34,613 bases of DNA from Hominimerdicola alba (GCF_900112155.1 NZ_FOKQ01000036.1:1-34613); one strand, 5' to 3'; shown: positions 1 through 8,863, counted from the first letter of the stretch. Numbers and translations are program-made. Notes: a model not told the origin generated them from the sequence alone.

Positions 1-1523
1 ACTACGCCATACATCAAGAGCCTACCTATCCACAATTCACTCCGCGCTAGGCTGCTCTACATAATGAACCCCGAAAAAACGTCAGAGCGAACGCTCGTTA
101 CCGGGCTGAACCTCGAAACGGACGTTGACACTGCTATGCAGCAGCTCGCCATGACCTACGAAAGATACTCGCGCAAAAAGTTTAACGCCAAGCCGCCTAC
201 CAAAGGTGATAAGCCCGTAAAAGCGTTTCACCTGATTCAGTCATTTGCGCATTGTGAGTGTTCAGCTGAGGAAGCTCATGCTATAGGTATCGAGTGGGTG
301 CGCAAGGCTTTCGGTGATGACTTTCAAGCTATGGTCTGCACCCACACAGACAAAGACCATATTCATAACCATGTGTTACTATGCCCTTACAGCCTTTCGG
401 GCAAAAAGTTCAACAGCAAGTGGAAAACACTCTGGGATATCCGTCATGCTTCGGACGGCATCTGCCGGGAGCATGGTATCGGTATTATGGAACAGCTTAG
501 AGCTCGCCCCGACCACGAATCGAACTCAATGTCGTATGGAGAATGGCTGCACCGAAGGCTGGGGGATTCTTGGAAAGAACGTATAAGAGTCCGCATTGAT
601 ATGTTGGTGGAGTCGGTGTCTTCGCTCGATGAACTCTTATCAACTCTTGAGAGGCAAGGTTATACTATAAAGCGTGGCAAGTTCATCTCTGTCAAAGCAC
701 CTGATCAAGGCAGAGCCGTCCGCTTGAAAACTCTCGGGGCAAGATATGAGGAATCAAGGCTTGCAAGGCGAATTGAAAAGAGTATCACAAACCGACAGCC
801 GCCCAAGTCAATCGATGAGATAATTGATGACGTGATTCAGGATTACAGCTATCGGACGCGCAAGCTGAAATTCGCTAAAGGGGTGCAGGACGATTTGGAG
901 AATCTTAGTCACCAACTGAATATTATCAACTCCGAGAAAATCAACTCTATTGGTGAAGTCGACGATAAGCTGTCCACAGTTCGGAAGAAGGTATCGGAGA
1001 TAGAAAATAGTATCAAGGCTGGCGAGGTCGAGCCATTCCAGATCGAACACTACTCGGAACTGCTCTCGCAGCTTCGGCAGCAGGAACGCGACTACAAGAG
1101 CATTTGGATACCTTCAATGAATTGTCATCTGGTGATTACATCTCGCGTATGGTCAGCGAGGTCAAGGCGAGAATGACGGAACAGGAGAAAGAAAAGCTGC
1201 GGCATTTGCAGGAGCAAAAGTATGAGATCTATTTGCCGAACGATGACAACTACGCTGCCCTTGCTGAATTAAAGCGACCGCCGACCATTGATAATTACAC
1301 GAAGTCTTACAGCTGAAGCTGGTTCAATACCGAGGGCGAGAATGTTGTTCAAAAACTGGAGAGCATATGCAACACCAACAAGAATATCGCTGTCGGTATG
1401 ATAATCAAAGTTGGTGGGACTGCATACTTTGTGGACACTATAGGATTCAAGCAGATCATTGGTTTTGAGAAGTCTGCGGTGAAGAAGAAATCGGAGCCTA
1501 AGAGAACTAAACCACGCAGATAA
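1..1523 (+). pseudogene. MobP-type relaxase / mobilization nuclease gene, 5' cut by window edge, disrupted
   Basis: A relaxase nicks DNA at oriT to start conjugative mobilization. Frame 1 is open from base 1, so the true start lies outside the window. The reading 'NPEKT' soon after the edge, then 'YHLIQSF'-like 'FHLIQSF', and the metal-binding motif HTDKDHIHNH (bases 343-372), followed by 'SDGICREHGI', are the standard N-terminal relaxase landmarks of clostridial mobile elements. Near base 1099 the frame-1 protein ends in unrelated residues and stops at 1176. Frame 3 continues with plausible relaxase C-terminal coiled-coil sequence ('HLDTFNELSSGDYISRM'), which suggests a one-base deletion. 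That frame meets a TGA at 1314-1316, after which the same frame stays open to TAA at 1521-1523. Two lesions make the gene a likely pseudogene. The family call is firm; the reconstruction is inference. Confidence 0.8.
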
Positions 1524-1952
1524 TGGCTATATAACAAACTGAAACTTGGAGGGAACATTTTTCACGAAAAGCTGGCGAGGATTTTTGCACAGTCAGCAAA
1601 GCTGACTGTTTGCGGAGTCCATCATTCACCAAGGCACAAACTAAAATGCGAAGCGAACTATAAAAGAAAAGCAAACTACCCTCTCTGTCCAAAAGGCGCG
1701 GCAATAAAAAAATTCAGAGCGTGGACATCAAATTTCGCATATGCTCTTTCTATGTCCGTAATTATTGCCACACCCATCATTGTTCAGCGATAGCCACAGC
1801 CAACGAAGTCGCTGTTATCGGATTTCTCGACAAGAGGAACGATGGGCGAAAACCAACAATCTACCGAAAACAGCAAATTTCCGGATATCCCAACGCAATA
1901 CCAATATACCCAAGCAACCAAATTACAAACTATATTTTTTCACCCCCACAAA
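1524..1952. other. Intergenic stretch after the relaxase remnant, no gene called
   Basis: About 430 bases hold only short overlapping open frames without a ribosome site or family signature. A small hairpin, CAGTCAGC-AAA-GCTGACTG, lies at 1590-1608 but no clear T-run follows. This is probably more debris of the same mobile element. Confidence 0.4.
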
Positions 1953-1979
1953 GCAGAAAAACCGAGGCAAAGCCTCGGT
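1953..1979 (-). terminator. Rho-independent terminator of the solute-binding protein gene
   Basis: The 8-bp stem ACCGAGGC / GCCTCGGT (1961-1968 and 1972-1979) has a 3-base loop. On the minus strand it is followed by TTTTCTGCTT. It lies about 80 bases past the stop of the minus-strand lipoprotein gene. Confidence 0.75.
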
Positions 1980-2060
1980 CTTCCTGTAGGGTAAAAATGA
2001 AGGATATTTTTCGCATCAATTGCTTGCACACGATCAATGCGTTATATCGGGAAAGCTTAA

Positions 2061-3515
2061 TTATTCAGCTGCAGCCTCTTCTGTTGCAGCTGCTGCGCCT
2101 GTATCAATGTTATCGTTAGCTTCCTTCAGCAGGTAGTCAACGGTAGCCTTGTTCTCCTCAACGTTCTGAGTCCATGTAGTAGCGCCGCCGCCTGTAACAA
2201 CAGTAGCCTGTCTAACGTTCTGCATTGTGTTCTTCAGCTCTTCGGAAACGCCTTCCTGGAAGTCATACAGAGGATGATCATTACAGAGTCTGATAACCTC
2301 TTCTCTCATCTTGATCATCTCATCGTTCCACTTGTAGTCGTTCTTAAGCTGATTTACGCCGATCTCGTTAGCCTTTGTAAGTGTAGCCATACGGCAGTTC
2401 ATGTATGCTGCAAAGCCCTCAGGGTTAGGAGCATTCTTACAGAGCAGATAACCGTCAACTCTGGAAGTTACGTAGTAAGTATCGCCATCGTCCAGTCTGG
2501 GCATAGGTACGAACATGATCTCGCCTGCTTCAACATCACCGAATGCGGTAACGTCCTTAGGCGCACCCTCGATACCCCACAGACCGCAGGGATAGAACAG
2601 GGTCTGGTAAGAACCAACGCCGAGACCTGTTGTGCCGTCGCCTCTGATAGACCAGTTGTTGGAAGCTCTGTCGAAGAATACCTCGTTCTTGCCCAGGTTG
2701 TACATCAGTTCCTGAACCTTAGCTACCTTAGGATTATCCATATTGTTAACAAGAGTACCATTTTCAAGGCTGATAAGAGGTACACCGCAGGTATCGTTCA
2801 GAGCAGCTGCATACCACCAGCCGTCCAGACCTACCTTCTCGTTATCCTGATCAGTGAATTCTGTACACATCTCGGTGAACTTGGACCATGTCCACTCATC
2901 GTTCCAGTACAGCTCAGCGGGATCGTCAAGACCGTTATCTTCAATAGTCTTTGTATTATAGATGCAGACATACTGAGGATAAGACTGTATACCTGCTACA
3001 TAGTGATCGCCCTTGAATACGAATGCATCGCAGGTAGCCTTTGCAGGTGCCCACAGATCGCTGTTCAGATCTATATACGGATCGATGGGTTCAAACATTC
3101 CCTTGATGGCACCCTTTGGGAAACCGTCCATATCCATTGCGGAGAAGAAGTCAGGGGAATCGTTTGACATTACGTATTTAGCCAGATCGGTGTAACGATC
3201 GTCCCATGTTGTCTGTACATACTCAAAAGTACCGTCATAGGTATCTCTGAACATCTGAATATCAGGAGGTACTACCTGACCGTCGCCGGGGTTGATATCC
3301 CAGTGCGAGAGGAACTTTACGTTCTTGTTAGCAAGTTCGGTCTTATCGAGGTCTGAAGCAGCATCCTGTATAGCCTGCTTGTCCTCTTCTTTCATTTCAA
3401 TTGTAGAAGCTGACTTCTTGTCGCCTTTGTCCTTATCACCGCTGCCGCATGATGCAAAGCCAACGCATACTGTCAAAGCAAAAAGGCCAGCCAGTAATTT
3501 CTTAGTAGTTTTCAT
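2061..3515 (-). CDS. Extracellular solute-binding lipoprotein, ABC sugar-transporter type
   Basis: This 484-residue protein looks like a family 1 extracellular solute-binding protein, which captures an oligosaccharide or sugar outside the membrane for an ABC importer. It has a classical lipoprotein signal: basic N-terminus (MKTTKK), hydrophobic core, lipobox 'FASC' near residue 23, then a charged linker. Further landmarks typical of the family are 'DDRYTDLAKYVMSNDSPDFF', 'YWNDEWTWSKFTEMC' and 'GIEGAPKDV'. The C-terminus is Ala/Glu-rich. The ATG start has AAGGAGGG about 7 bases upstream. No permease or ATPase gene is adjacent, so the partner transporter must be elsewhere. It is divergent from the sensor/diguanylate cyclase gene, which may indicate shared sugar sensing (inference). 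The ligand is unknown. Confidence 0.88.
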   Translation of the reverse strand: MKTTKKLLAGLFALTVCVGFASCGSGDKDKGDKKSASTIEMKEEDKQAIQDAASDLDKTELANKNVKFLSHWDINPGDGQVVPPDIQMFRDTYDGTFEYVQTTWDDRYTDLAKYVMSNDSPDFFSAMDMDGFPKGAIKGMFEPIDPYIDLNSDLWAPAKATCDAFVFKGDHYVAGIQSYPQYVCIYNTKTIEDNGLDDPAELYWNDEWTWSKFTEMCTEFTDQDNEKVGLDGWWYAAALNDTCGVPLISLENGTLVNNMDNPKVAKVQELMYNLGKNEVFFDRASNNWSIRGDGTTGLGVGSYQTLFYPCGLWGIEGAPKDVTAFGDVEAGEIMFVPMPRLDDGDTYYVTSRVDGYLLCKNAPNPEGFAAYMNCRMATLTKANEIGVNQLKNDYKWNDEMIKMREEVIRLCNDHPLYDFQEGVSEELKNTMQNVRQATVVTGGGATTWTQNVEENKATVDYLLKEANDNIDTGAAAATEEAAAE

Positions 3516-3539
3516 AAAAATACCCTCCTTGAAAATAAA

Positions 3540-3559
3540 GCGTCATAATTTTGTGACGC
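3540..3559. promoter_or_regulatory. Palindrome in the 5' leader of the solute-binding protein gene
   Basis: GCGTCA-N8-TGACGC lies between the predicted minus-strand transcription start (about 3577) and the ATG at 3515. It could be an operator or a leader hairpin; the sequence alone cannot decide. Confidence 0.45.
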
Positions 3560-3583
3560 CTGCCACTCTACTATGCAAGTATT

Positions 3584-3612
3584 ATTTTAACAGTTTGTTC
3601 ATCCAAAGTCAA
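3584..3612 (-). promoter_or_regulatory. Promoter of the solute-binding protein gene
   Basis: On the minus strand, TTGACT (3612-3607), a 17-base spacer, then TAAAAT (3589-3584). It lies about 70 bases before the lipoprotein start. Confidence 0.65.
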
Positions 3613-3904
3613 TTCGCTATTGTAACATTTATTGTTCAACATTTTCGTTAAAATCGCCGAATAACTCGCAAGAATAAAGTAGTTATTTAAACCAAAGTTC
3701 CAGTTAAATTTGCTACCCAACCAGCTCAGGAACTCGTATTTACGTTATTATTATATAATTTTAACCTAAGAATTTCTTACCAATAATTGCTAATGGCTGA
3801 CCGTTTATTGCGGTAATTGTCTGAATTGGTGATAAATTTTATTTATTGTTTGATTTTTTTGGCAAATATTGCACAGATATTTTCTATTTTAGCAAATTAT
3901 ATTA

Positions 3905-3933
3905 TTGACTTTACGATTTAACAATGTTATAAT
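3905..3933 (+). promoter_or_regulatory. Promoter of the sensor/diguanylate cyclase gene
   Basis: TTGACT (3905-3910), exactly 17 bases, TATAAT (3928-3933). The gene start lies about 68 bases downstream. Confidence 0.75.
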
Positions 3934-4001
3934 TTTGATAGCATAATACTACTTGTGTCCAATATATGTACAAAACGAACGTCCGCAACGGAGATGATGT
4001 T

Positions 4002-5900
4002 ATGATAAACAGCAGAAAAAGCATAGCGATATTCACCTGTCAGGTCACATTGGGCTACCGCAGATTTTTTTGTGAAGCGGTCAATGAAGCTGTGACCGCA
4101 ATGGGCTACAATGCTGTCTTTTATAATTTCTATGGCGTTGTAGGAAGTAAACATTCCGATTACTCCGATTATGAACATAAACTTGTAGATGTCATACCTT
4201 ACGACCAGTTCAGCGGTATAATCTTCGATGAAGAGTCCATAACCATAGATGGTCTGGTGGATAAGCTTGTCGCCAGGATCAAAGAAAAAGCCACTTGTCC
4301 CGTAGTAAGCGTTTCCAGTTATATGAAAGGCTTTTACAACCTTTGCTTCGATGACGACGCAGGTATCGAACTTATGGCAAGACATCTGTATGAGGATCAC
4401 GGCTGCCGCAGGATCGGATTCCTATCGGGGCCTATGTGGCACATGGACGGCGTAAAAAGGTATCATGCATTTAAAGCAGCAATGACAAAGCTGGGTCTGC
4501 CCGAAGAAGGCGCAGGCATATTTGAAGGTGATTTCTGGTATAACAAAGCCAGAGAAGCTGCCGAGTTCTTCGCAGGCGAGGGTAAAGAACGCCCCGAGGC
4601 TATCATATGCGCCAATGACTACAGCGCCATGGCTCTTTGCAAAGAATTTAAAGATATGGGTCTGCGCATACCGGAGGACGTTATCATAACAGGCTTTGAC
4701 GGCATAGAGGAAGGTCAGGAGCATATCCCGCGGCTGACCACCGTTGACCACAGACGTGACGATATCGCCAAGCAGGCTGTCACACTTATAGATAATATAC
4801 TCAAGGGTCAGGAATATCCCGAGATCTCCTACGTATCGCCAAATCTTATCTACGGCGATTCCTGCGGCTGCACCAAAGCCGATCCCAAAGTGGAGATCGA
4901 AAGGCTCAACGGCTACGCCGACCAGACCAGATCAATGCATTATTATCTTAGCGATATCATCGGCGCTACCCTTAAAATGAATATAGTCGAAAGCATCGGC
5001 GAACTTGAAAGGTCATTTGCCGATTATGCTGTTAATTTCGGCGGTTACAGAAGTTTCTGCGTTATGACTTACGTGGATGAGAACGGAAAAACTTCGCTTG
5101 AAAAGGGCATGAACACCCCCACCAATAAAGCCTACCCATCTATCCTTGTGGACAGAAAAGGCGACTATGAGGGCGTCGAGCGCAAGGTCATATCCACCGA
5201 TGATTTCCTGCCAACAGAATCTGCTGACGAACCTAGGATAGTCTATATAACAAGTATGCACTGCGGCGACAGATGCTTTGGCTACTGCTCCATCACCATG
5301 ACGGGCACCAAAGCTTTCAACGAGTTTTACTATGTCTGGATAGCAACACTTGCAGTGGCTATGGAATCTCTGCTGCGAAGCAATAATATCCGCGAGCTCA
5401 TATCCAGTCTTGAGTATACCAGCATCAGGGACGGACTTACAGGGCTCTACAACCGCCGTGGTTTTGTACTTCGCTCCACCGAAGCTTCACGTGCAATGAA
5501 AAACAACAGCCCCGCCTGTGCCATGGTCATTGATATGGACGGTCTTAAACCAATAAACGACCACTACGGCCATGCCGAAGGCGATATTGCCATAAAGACT
5601 CTTGCCGATATCATCAGCAGCGTTTTCAAAGATAAGGCTATCGCAGGCAGAACAGGCGGCGACGAGTTCTACGTTTTCGTCCCCGACTGTACCGAGGATA
5701 TGGCTCTCGCTTTCAGGGAACAGTTCTATACCGCCATAGCCCGCATCAACAATTCCTCGGATAAGCCCTATATACTCGACGCAAGCTTCGGTGCTTTCAC
5801 CCACCAGATGACCCCGGACTACAAAGTTGAGGAACTTATCCGCATAGCAGACGAGCGAATGTATGCCGAAAAGCAGAAAAAACGCGCTAACCGTGAATAA
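4002..5900 (+). CDS. Substrate-binding-domain (LacI-like) / GGDEF diguanylate cyclase fusion
   Basis: This 632-residue protein probably couples ligand sensing to cyclic-di-GMP synthesis. Residues about 5-290 are a LacI/periplasmic-binding-protein fold ('SIAIFTCQ', 'GCRRIGFLSGP', 'AIICANDYSAMALCKEF', 'DVIITGFDG', 'LTTVDH'). The usual LacI DNA-binding helix-turn-helix is absent, and so are a signal peptide and membrane segments, so it should act in the cytoplasm. A middle region (about 305-465) is unassigned. The GGDEF domain opens with 'RDGLTGLYNRRGF' near residue 476 and has the intact GGDEF motif at 552-556. The inhibitory RxxD site expected five residues before it is absent. The ATG at 4002 was preferred over the in-frame ATG at 3966 because GGAG sits 8 bases before it. 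The ligand is unknown; the divergent solute-binding lipoprotein gene hints at a sugar. Confidence 0.9.
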   Translation: MINSRKSIAIFTCQVTLGYRRFFCEAVNEAVTAMGYNAVFYNFYGVVGSKHSDYSDYEHKLVDVIPYDQFSGIIFDEESITIDGLVDKLVARIKEKATCPVVSVSSYMKGFYNLCFDDDAGIELMARHLYEDHGCRRIGFLSGPMWHMDGVKRYHAFKAAMTKLGLPEEGAGIFEGDFWYNKAREAAEFFAGEGKERPEAIICANDYSAMALCKEFKDMGLRIPEDVIITGFDGIEEGQEHIPRLTTVDHRRDDIAKQAVTLIDNILKGQEYPEISYVSPNLIYGDSCGCTKADPKVEIERLNGYADQTRSMHYYLSDIIGATLKMNIVESIGELERSFADYAVNFGGYRSFCVMTYVDENGKTSLEKGMNTPTNKAYPSILVDRKGDYEGVERKVISTDDFLPTESADEPRIVYITSMHCGDRCFGYCSITMTGTKAFNEFYYVWIATLAVAMESLLRSNNIRELISSLEYTSIRDGLTGLYNRRGFVLRSTEASRAMKNNSPACAMVIDMDGLKPINDHYGHAEGDIAIKTLADIISSVFKDKAIAGRTGGDEFYVFVPDCTEDMALAFREQFYTAIARINNSSDKPYILDASFGAFTHQMTPDYKVEELIRIADERMYAEKQKKRANRE

Positions 5901-5920
5901 GTATCAGTTGATAATATTGA

Positions 5921-5959
5921 AAGGCAGTACCGCACAATAGTGCAGCACTGCCTTTTTTT
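5921..5959 (+). terminator. Terminator of the diguanylate cyclase gene
   Basis: The stem AAGGCAGT / ACTGCCTT (5921-5928 and 5947-5954) is followed by a run of seven T, 20 bases past the stop codon. Confidence 0.85.
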
Positions 5960-5998
5960 CATGACTTATCTTTTTTTGATGGATAATTTATCCCCGCC

Positions 5999-6955
5999 TT
6001 ATTCATCAAGCTTCAGTACGCCGTTTGCACGAAGCTGTCTCAGGAAAGTAAATCTCGCGATATCCTTGCATTCGGGCTTTATCATGTAATACATATAGTG
6101 TTCAAGCAGATTGAGGGTCTCATAAGTCCTGCCCTCTATCTTGAACTGGCTGAATCCCATGGGAACATATTTGTTCCATATATCGTCAGGTGTCACATGG
6201 GTGCTGAGATCCTGTATATCAAAAATAGTCCTGTTAACGCTGGGACATTTTGAGAACTGCTTTGCCTCAGGGTACTTCTGATAAAGGGCATCGGTAGAAT
6301 ATGTGTTCGCAGGGTGCTTTTTTACGTGGTTAGCAAAATCTATCTGCTGTAAGCCGATGAACCTGTAATGCTCGGAACGTCTTTTACAGCCGGGATCACA
6401 ACAGGCATTTACTAGTATCTCGCACTTATCCTTATCAAGTATCTTTTCAAGTATATCAAATTTATTGTTGAGGTCGTAGTCGATGACAACTATATGATAA
6501 TCCTTCTCGACCTCAGCATACATAGCCTCAGGGTCAGTTATACGCTTGCAGGTTGAGCTTGTCAGCTTGTATTTCGGATACTGTTTTCTGATATATTCTT
6601 CAAGTATGGGAGAAAAAACGATAGCTTCATTCAGACCGTTATTCGCAAGATTCATGACCATATTGCAGAAATCATCGCTGAGGTGCTTTTTCTCGATCAT
6701 GGGATTGGTAAAAGTAAACCTGAGAGGGATACCTCTGTCGTTAAAAGCCCCGATGACCGTCTTTACATAATCCTTGTCGCAGTAACCGCCGCACATACGT
6801 CCGCCGTTCCACAGCGATGGCGGAAAACAGCCGTATACGGAAGCTATCTCCACACCCTCACGGAAGTATTCGGGACATCTTTTCAGCATCTCTGCAAAGA
6901 TTATATTGAATCTGAAATGGCCGGCAAAATCCGGCAAATGGAATCGTACTCTCAT
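5999..6955 (-). CDS. Peptidase U32-like TIM-barrel protein (tentative)
   Basis: The 318-residue soluble protein has no signal peptide or membrane segment. The segment 'FKIEGRTYETLNLLEHY' near the C-terminus resembles the 'KIEGR' signature of the U32 family. The Cys-rich stretch 'NACCDPGCKRR' and 'GGRMCGGYCDKDYV' suggest a metal or iron-sulfur site. 'DFCNMVMNLANNGLNEAIVFSP' followed by a beta/alpha pattern fits a TIM barrel. U32 relatives often act on modified RNA or peptides, but no function should be assigned here. Start: ATG preceded by AAAGGAAA. It is monocistronic with its own promoter, convergent with the upstream diguanylate cyclase gene. It could equally be an unnamed conserved family. 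Confidence 0.5.
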   Translation of the reverse strand: MRVRFHLPDFAGHFRFNIIFAEMLKRCPEYFREGVEIASVYGCFPPSLWNGGRMCGGYCDKDYVKTVIGAFNDRGIPLRFTFTNPMIEKKHLSDDFCNMVMNLANNGLNEAIVFSPILEEYIRKQYPKYKLTSSTCKRITDPEAMYAEVEKDYHIVVIDYDLNNKFDILEKILDKDKCEILVNACCDPGCKRRSEHYRFIGLQQIDFANHVKKHPANTYSTDALYQKYPEAKQFSKCPSVNRTIFDIQDLSTHVTPDDIWNKYVPMGFSQFKIEGRTYETLNLLEHYMYYMIKPECKDIARFTFLRQLRANGVLKLDE

Positions 6956-7036
6956 AATAATTTCCTTTCATCTTTCATTTGGGAAATTTACCCGTACTCC
7001 GCAACGAAAGGCGTTACGGAATTCTGTTTGAATAAC

Positions 7037-7065
7037 ATTATATCATGTTTTATAGCAAATGTAAA
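7037..7065 (-). promoter_or_regulatory. Promoter of the U32-like gene
   Basis: On the minus strand, TTTACA (7065-7060), 17 bases, TATAAT (7042-7037). The leader of about 75 bases contains a small hairpin (CCG-AACG / CGTT-CGG, about 6998-7018). Confidence 0.65.
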
Positions 7066-7195
7066 GACATAGGTAAACAAATTCACGATACGCCCCTATG
7101 CGACCCTATGCCACCGCATCCGATGGCTAACGAGAAGCATACTACGCACCCTAACTATGTACGCAACGAACCGAGCTGTCCGCCCGAGAACACAT

Positions 7196-7225
7196 AAAAA
7201 GGGCTGTACAGTAAATGCACAGCCC
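7196..7225 (-). terminator. Terminator of the small acidic membrane protein gene
   Basis: The stem GGGCTGT / ACAGCCC (7201-7207 and 7219-7225) is followed on the minus strand by TTTTT, about 20 bases past the stop. Confidence 0.8.
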
Positions 7226-7243
7226 ATATTATCGGTATTATAA

Positions 7244-7558
7244 TTACTCGTCGTCAGTCAGAGAATCCTTGAATTCCTCAGCCTTGTCTGCCAGGTCTTC
7301 AACTGCTTCCTCTGCCTTTTCAGCCAGATCCTCAGCAGCCTCGCCAACCTTCTCAGCCAGGTCTACATCATCAACAGGCTCTTCAACCTTGTCAAGATCC
7401 TCTTCAGGTGTGGTGTCATCGATGCAGTCATCGAAATCGTCATCAAGATCCTCGTAATCGTAATCCTCAAGCTCCTTGCGCTTCTTATATGCCATAACAG
7501 CAGCAGCGCCGCCTGCAACTACGCCGATTGCGAGTAATGCCTTAAAAATATTTCCCAT
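7244..7558 (-). CDS. Small acidic membrane-anchored protein
   Basis: Not assigned to a family. The 104-residue protein starts MGNIFKALLAIG, with one hydrophobic segment (about residues 5-23) and a short basic stop (KKRK). The rest is extremely acidic: a 'DYDYEDLDDDFDD' stretch, then heptad-like 'AEKVGEAAEDLAEKAEEAVEDLADKAEE' that should form an amphipathic helix or coiled coil. The ATG at 7558 has GGAG 8 bases upstream. A GTG three codons earlier is in frame but lies too close to the GGAG. It has its own promoter and terminator, so it is a single-gene unit. A role at the membrane surface is plausible, nothing more. Confidence 0.75.
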   Translation of the reverse strand: MGNIFKALLAIGVVAGGAAAVMAYKKRKELEDYDYEDLDDDFDDCIDDTTPEEDLDKVEEPVDDVDLAEKVGEAAEDLAEKAEEAVEDLADKAEEFKDSLTDDE

Positions 7559-7615
7559 TTTGAACACTCCATTTCTAAAAAATTATCTCTCTAAATCAAA
7601 ATTCAGATTACTGAT

Positions 7616-7644
7616 ATTATACCACACTTTGTTCAAAAAATCAA
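7616..7644 (-). promoter_or_regulatory. Promoter of the small acidic membrane protein gene
   Basis: On the minus strand, TTGATT (7644-7639), 17 bases, TATAAT (7621-7616). Confidence 0.7.
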
Positions 7645-7741
7645 GCGACGTAAGCTAACAAAAATTATTTTTCGTCATTTTATTCAAATTTTGCAGAGCG
7701 TTTTTTACATAGGATATCCGCAATGCGCCCAACAGCCCTAA

Positions 7742-8479
7742 TTATCGGGCTCCGAGCGTTATCGACTCAAGGTCTTCCATACTGCCGCTGAACACGTTCA
7801 TATCAATGAACTCTTCATCGCCGTCATAACCATCGAACTTCTCACTGTCGCTGTACTGCCAGAAAGTCCACTCATTGTGCAGAGGTCTGAAAAACACGTT
7901 GCGCTCCCAGAGCATACAGCCATCAAATGCTTCTTTGTAACGAAAGCGTGTCTTTAATGTCGTATAGATTATGGGCTTTGTGCCGTACTTTTCCTCTATC
8001 GCGGAGATCATGGCCTTAATCTCAGGCACAGCTTCCTCTGCAGGCTTCGGAGAATCCGTATATTCCCCGTAAAGCTCCACATCGATAACAGGCGGCAGCA
8101 TACCCTCGGTCTGACCCGTGCTTTCAAGAGCATTTATGAAATTTTCCGCCTGAGTGCTTCCCGCACTGTCAAAGCTGAAAAAGTGATAAGCTCCCGCAAC
8201 AAGCCCCGCTTCTCTCGCCCCGGTGAAATTCTCCACGAACATATCGTCAGTCGAGCCGCTGCCCTCTGTCGCCTTTACAAAAACAAAATCCATGTGCTGC
8301 GATAGCTCAGCCCAGTCCGTCTGCCCCTGATAGGACGATATATCCGCGCCTTTCAGCCCCTTGGGATGATTTATCTTTATCACCCTGAACCACAGAAGCG
8401 CCGCAAACACTGCCATCGCCGCAAAAAGTAAAAACATTACGACAAAAGCGTGCTTTAATTTCTTTGATCTCAAATCCAC
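7742..8479 (-). CDS. GH25 family lysozyme (muramidase), membrane-anchored
   Basis: Glycoside hydrolase family 25 enzymes cleave the MurNAc-GlcNAc bond of peptidoglycan. The 245-residue protein has a hydrophobic signal-anchor (about residues 11-32), then the GH25 opening 'KGADISSYQG' (D46), 'FVFVKATEG', 'AGAYHFF' and the catalytic 'PPVIDVE' (D133, E135). 'WTFWQYS' and 'IDMNVF' near the end are also family hallmarks. There is no separate cell-wall-binding domain. The annotated GTG sits only 3 bases after GGAGG; the TTG two codons later has more normal spacing (9 bases), so the exact start is uncertain. A consensus promoter lies upstream. Likely role: cell-wall remodelling at the outer membrane face. 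Confidence 0.93.
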   Translation of the reverse strand: MDLRSKKLKHAFVVMFLLFAAMAVFAALLWFRVIKINHPKGLKGADISSYQGQTDWAELSQHMDFVFVKATEGSGSTDDMFVENFTGAREAGLVAGAYHFFSFDSAGSTQAENFINALESTGQTEGMLPPVIDVELYGEYTDSPKPAEEAVPEIKAMISAIEEKYGTKPIIYTTLKTRFRYKEAFDGCMLWERNVFFRPLHNEWTFWQYSDSEKFDGYDGDEEFIDMNVFSGSMEDLESITLGAR

Positions 8480-8514
8480 ATTCCTCCATGCTAAATCTTA
8501 ACGCAACAGTGCTT

Positions 8515-8543
8515 AGTATAACACGGAAGACCCCATTTGTCAA
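8515..8543 (-). promoter_or_regulatory. Promoter of the GH25 lysozyme gene
   Basis: On the minus strand, TTGACA (8543-8538), 17 bases, TATACT (8520-8515). The -35 box overlaps the stop codon of the gene upstream. Confidence 0.75.
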
Positions 8544-8863
8544 GCCGCCCTGCTCCTGCGTGAACGCTTTATAAGATGCAGACCTCTGCGTGCTTCTCTC
8601 GCCTTTCTCTCTTCTGCCCGCTCATCAAGGACTTTCAGCCTTTCCGCAGCCGACTTTCTCTTATCGTCGATGCGTGCCAGCTCAGCAGCCACAAGAGCGC
8701 ACAATACCATCATACATATCACAAAAGTCCGTGCAGGCGAGACAGTTGCTGCCCATACCAGTCCCGATGCTCCCACCAGACCTTTTATCACTCCCTTATA
8801 CCAGCCCTCGCCCGAGGAATATTCGTTGATGACCAAAACTATCAGTGTGCCTACAAGTACCAT
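8540..8863 (-). CDS. Small membrane protein with basic C-terminal tail
   Basis: Unrecognised. From the ATG at 8863 (AAAGGAAG about 9 bases before it) the protein has 107 residues. Two or three hydrophobic stretches are visible: MVLVGTLIVLVI, a weaker one around 'GLVGASGLVWAATV', and 'FVICMMVLCALVAAELA'. The last 40 residues are highly charged, helix-forming and end in a basic cluster (KRSRRSRAA), probably cytoplasmic. A longer in-frame reading back to 9004 exists, but its extra 47 residues have no ribosome site and look non-coding. The gene sits directly before the lysozyme gene on the same strand. Confidence 0.6.
   Translation of the reverse strand: MVLVGTLIVLVINEYSSGEGWYKGVIKGLVGASGLVWAATVSPARTFVICMMVLCALVAAELARIDDKRKSAAERLKVLDERAEERKAREARRGLHLIKRSRRSRAA

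Noticed and set aside
1721-2119. Plus-strand 132-codon open frame after the relaxase remnant
   Set aside because: No ribosome site, odd composition, runs through the terminator hairpin and into the end of the lipoprotein gene on the other strand.
2274-3167. Plus-strand 297-codon open frame
   Set aside because: It lies wholly antisense to the solute-binding lipoprotein gene, has no ribosome site and no family signature.
8307-8543. Minus-strand 78-codon frame starting across the lysozyme promoter
   Set aside because: It overlaps the GH25 gene in another frame and its start lies before the predicted transcription start; GH25 motifs decide the frame.
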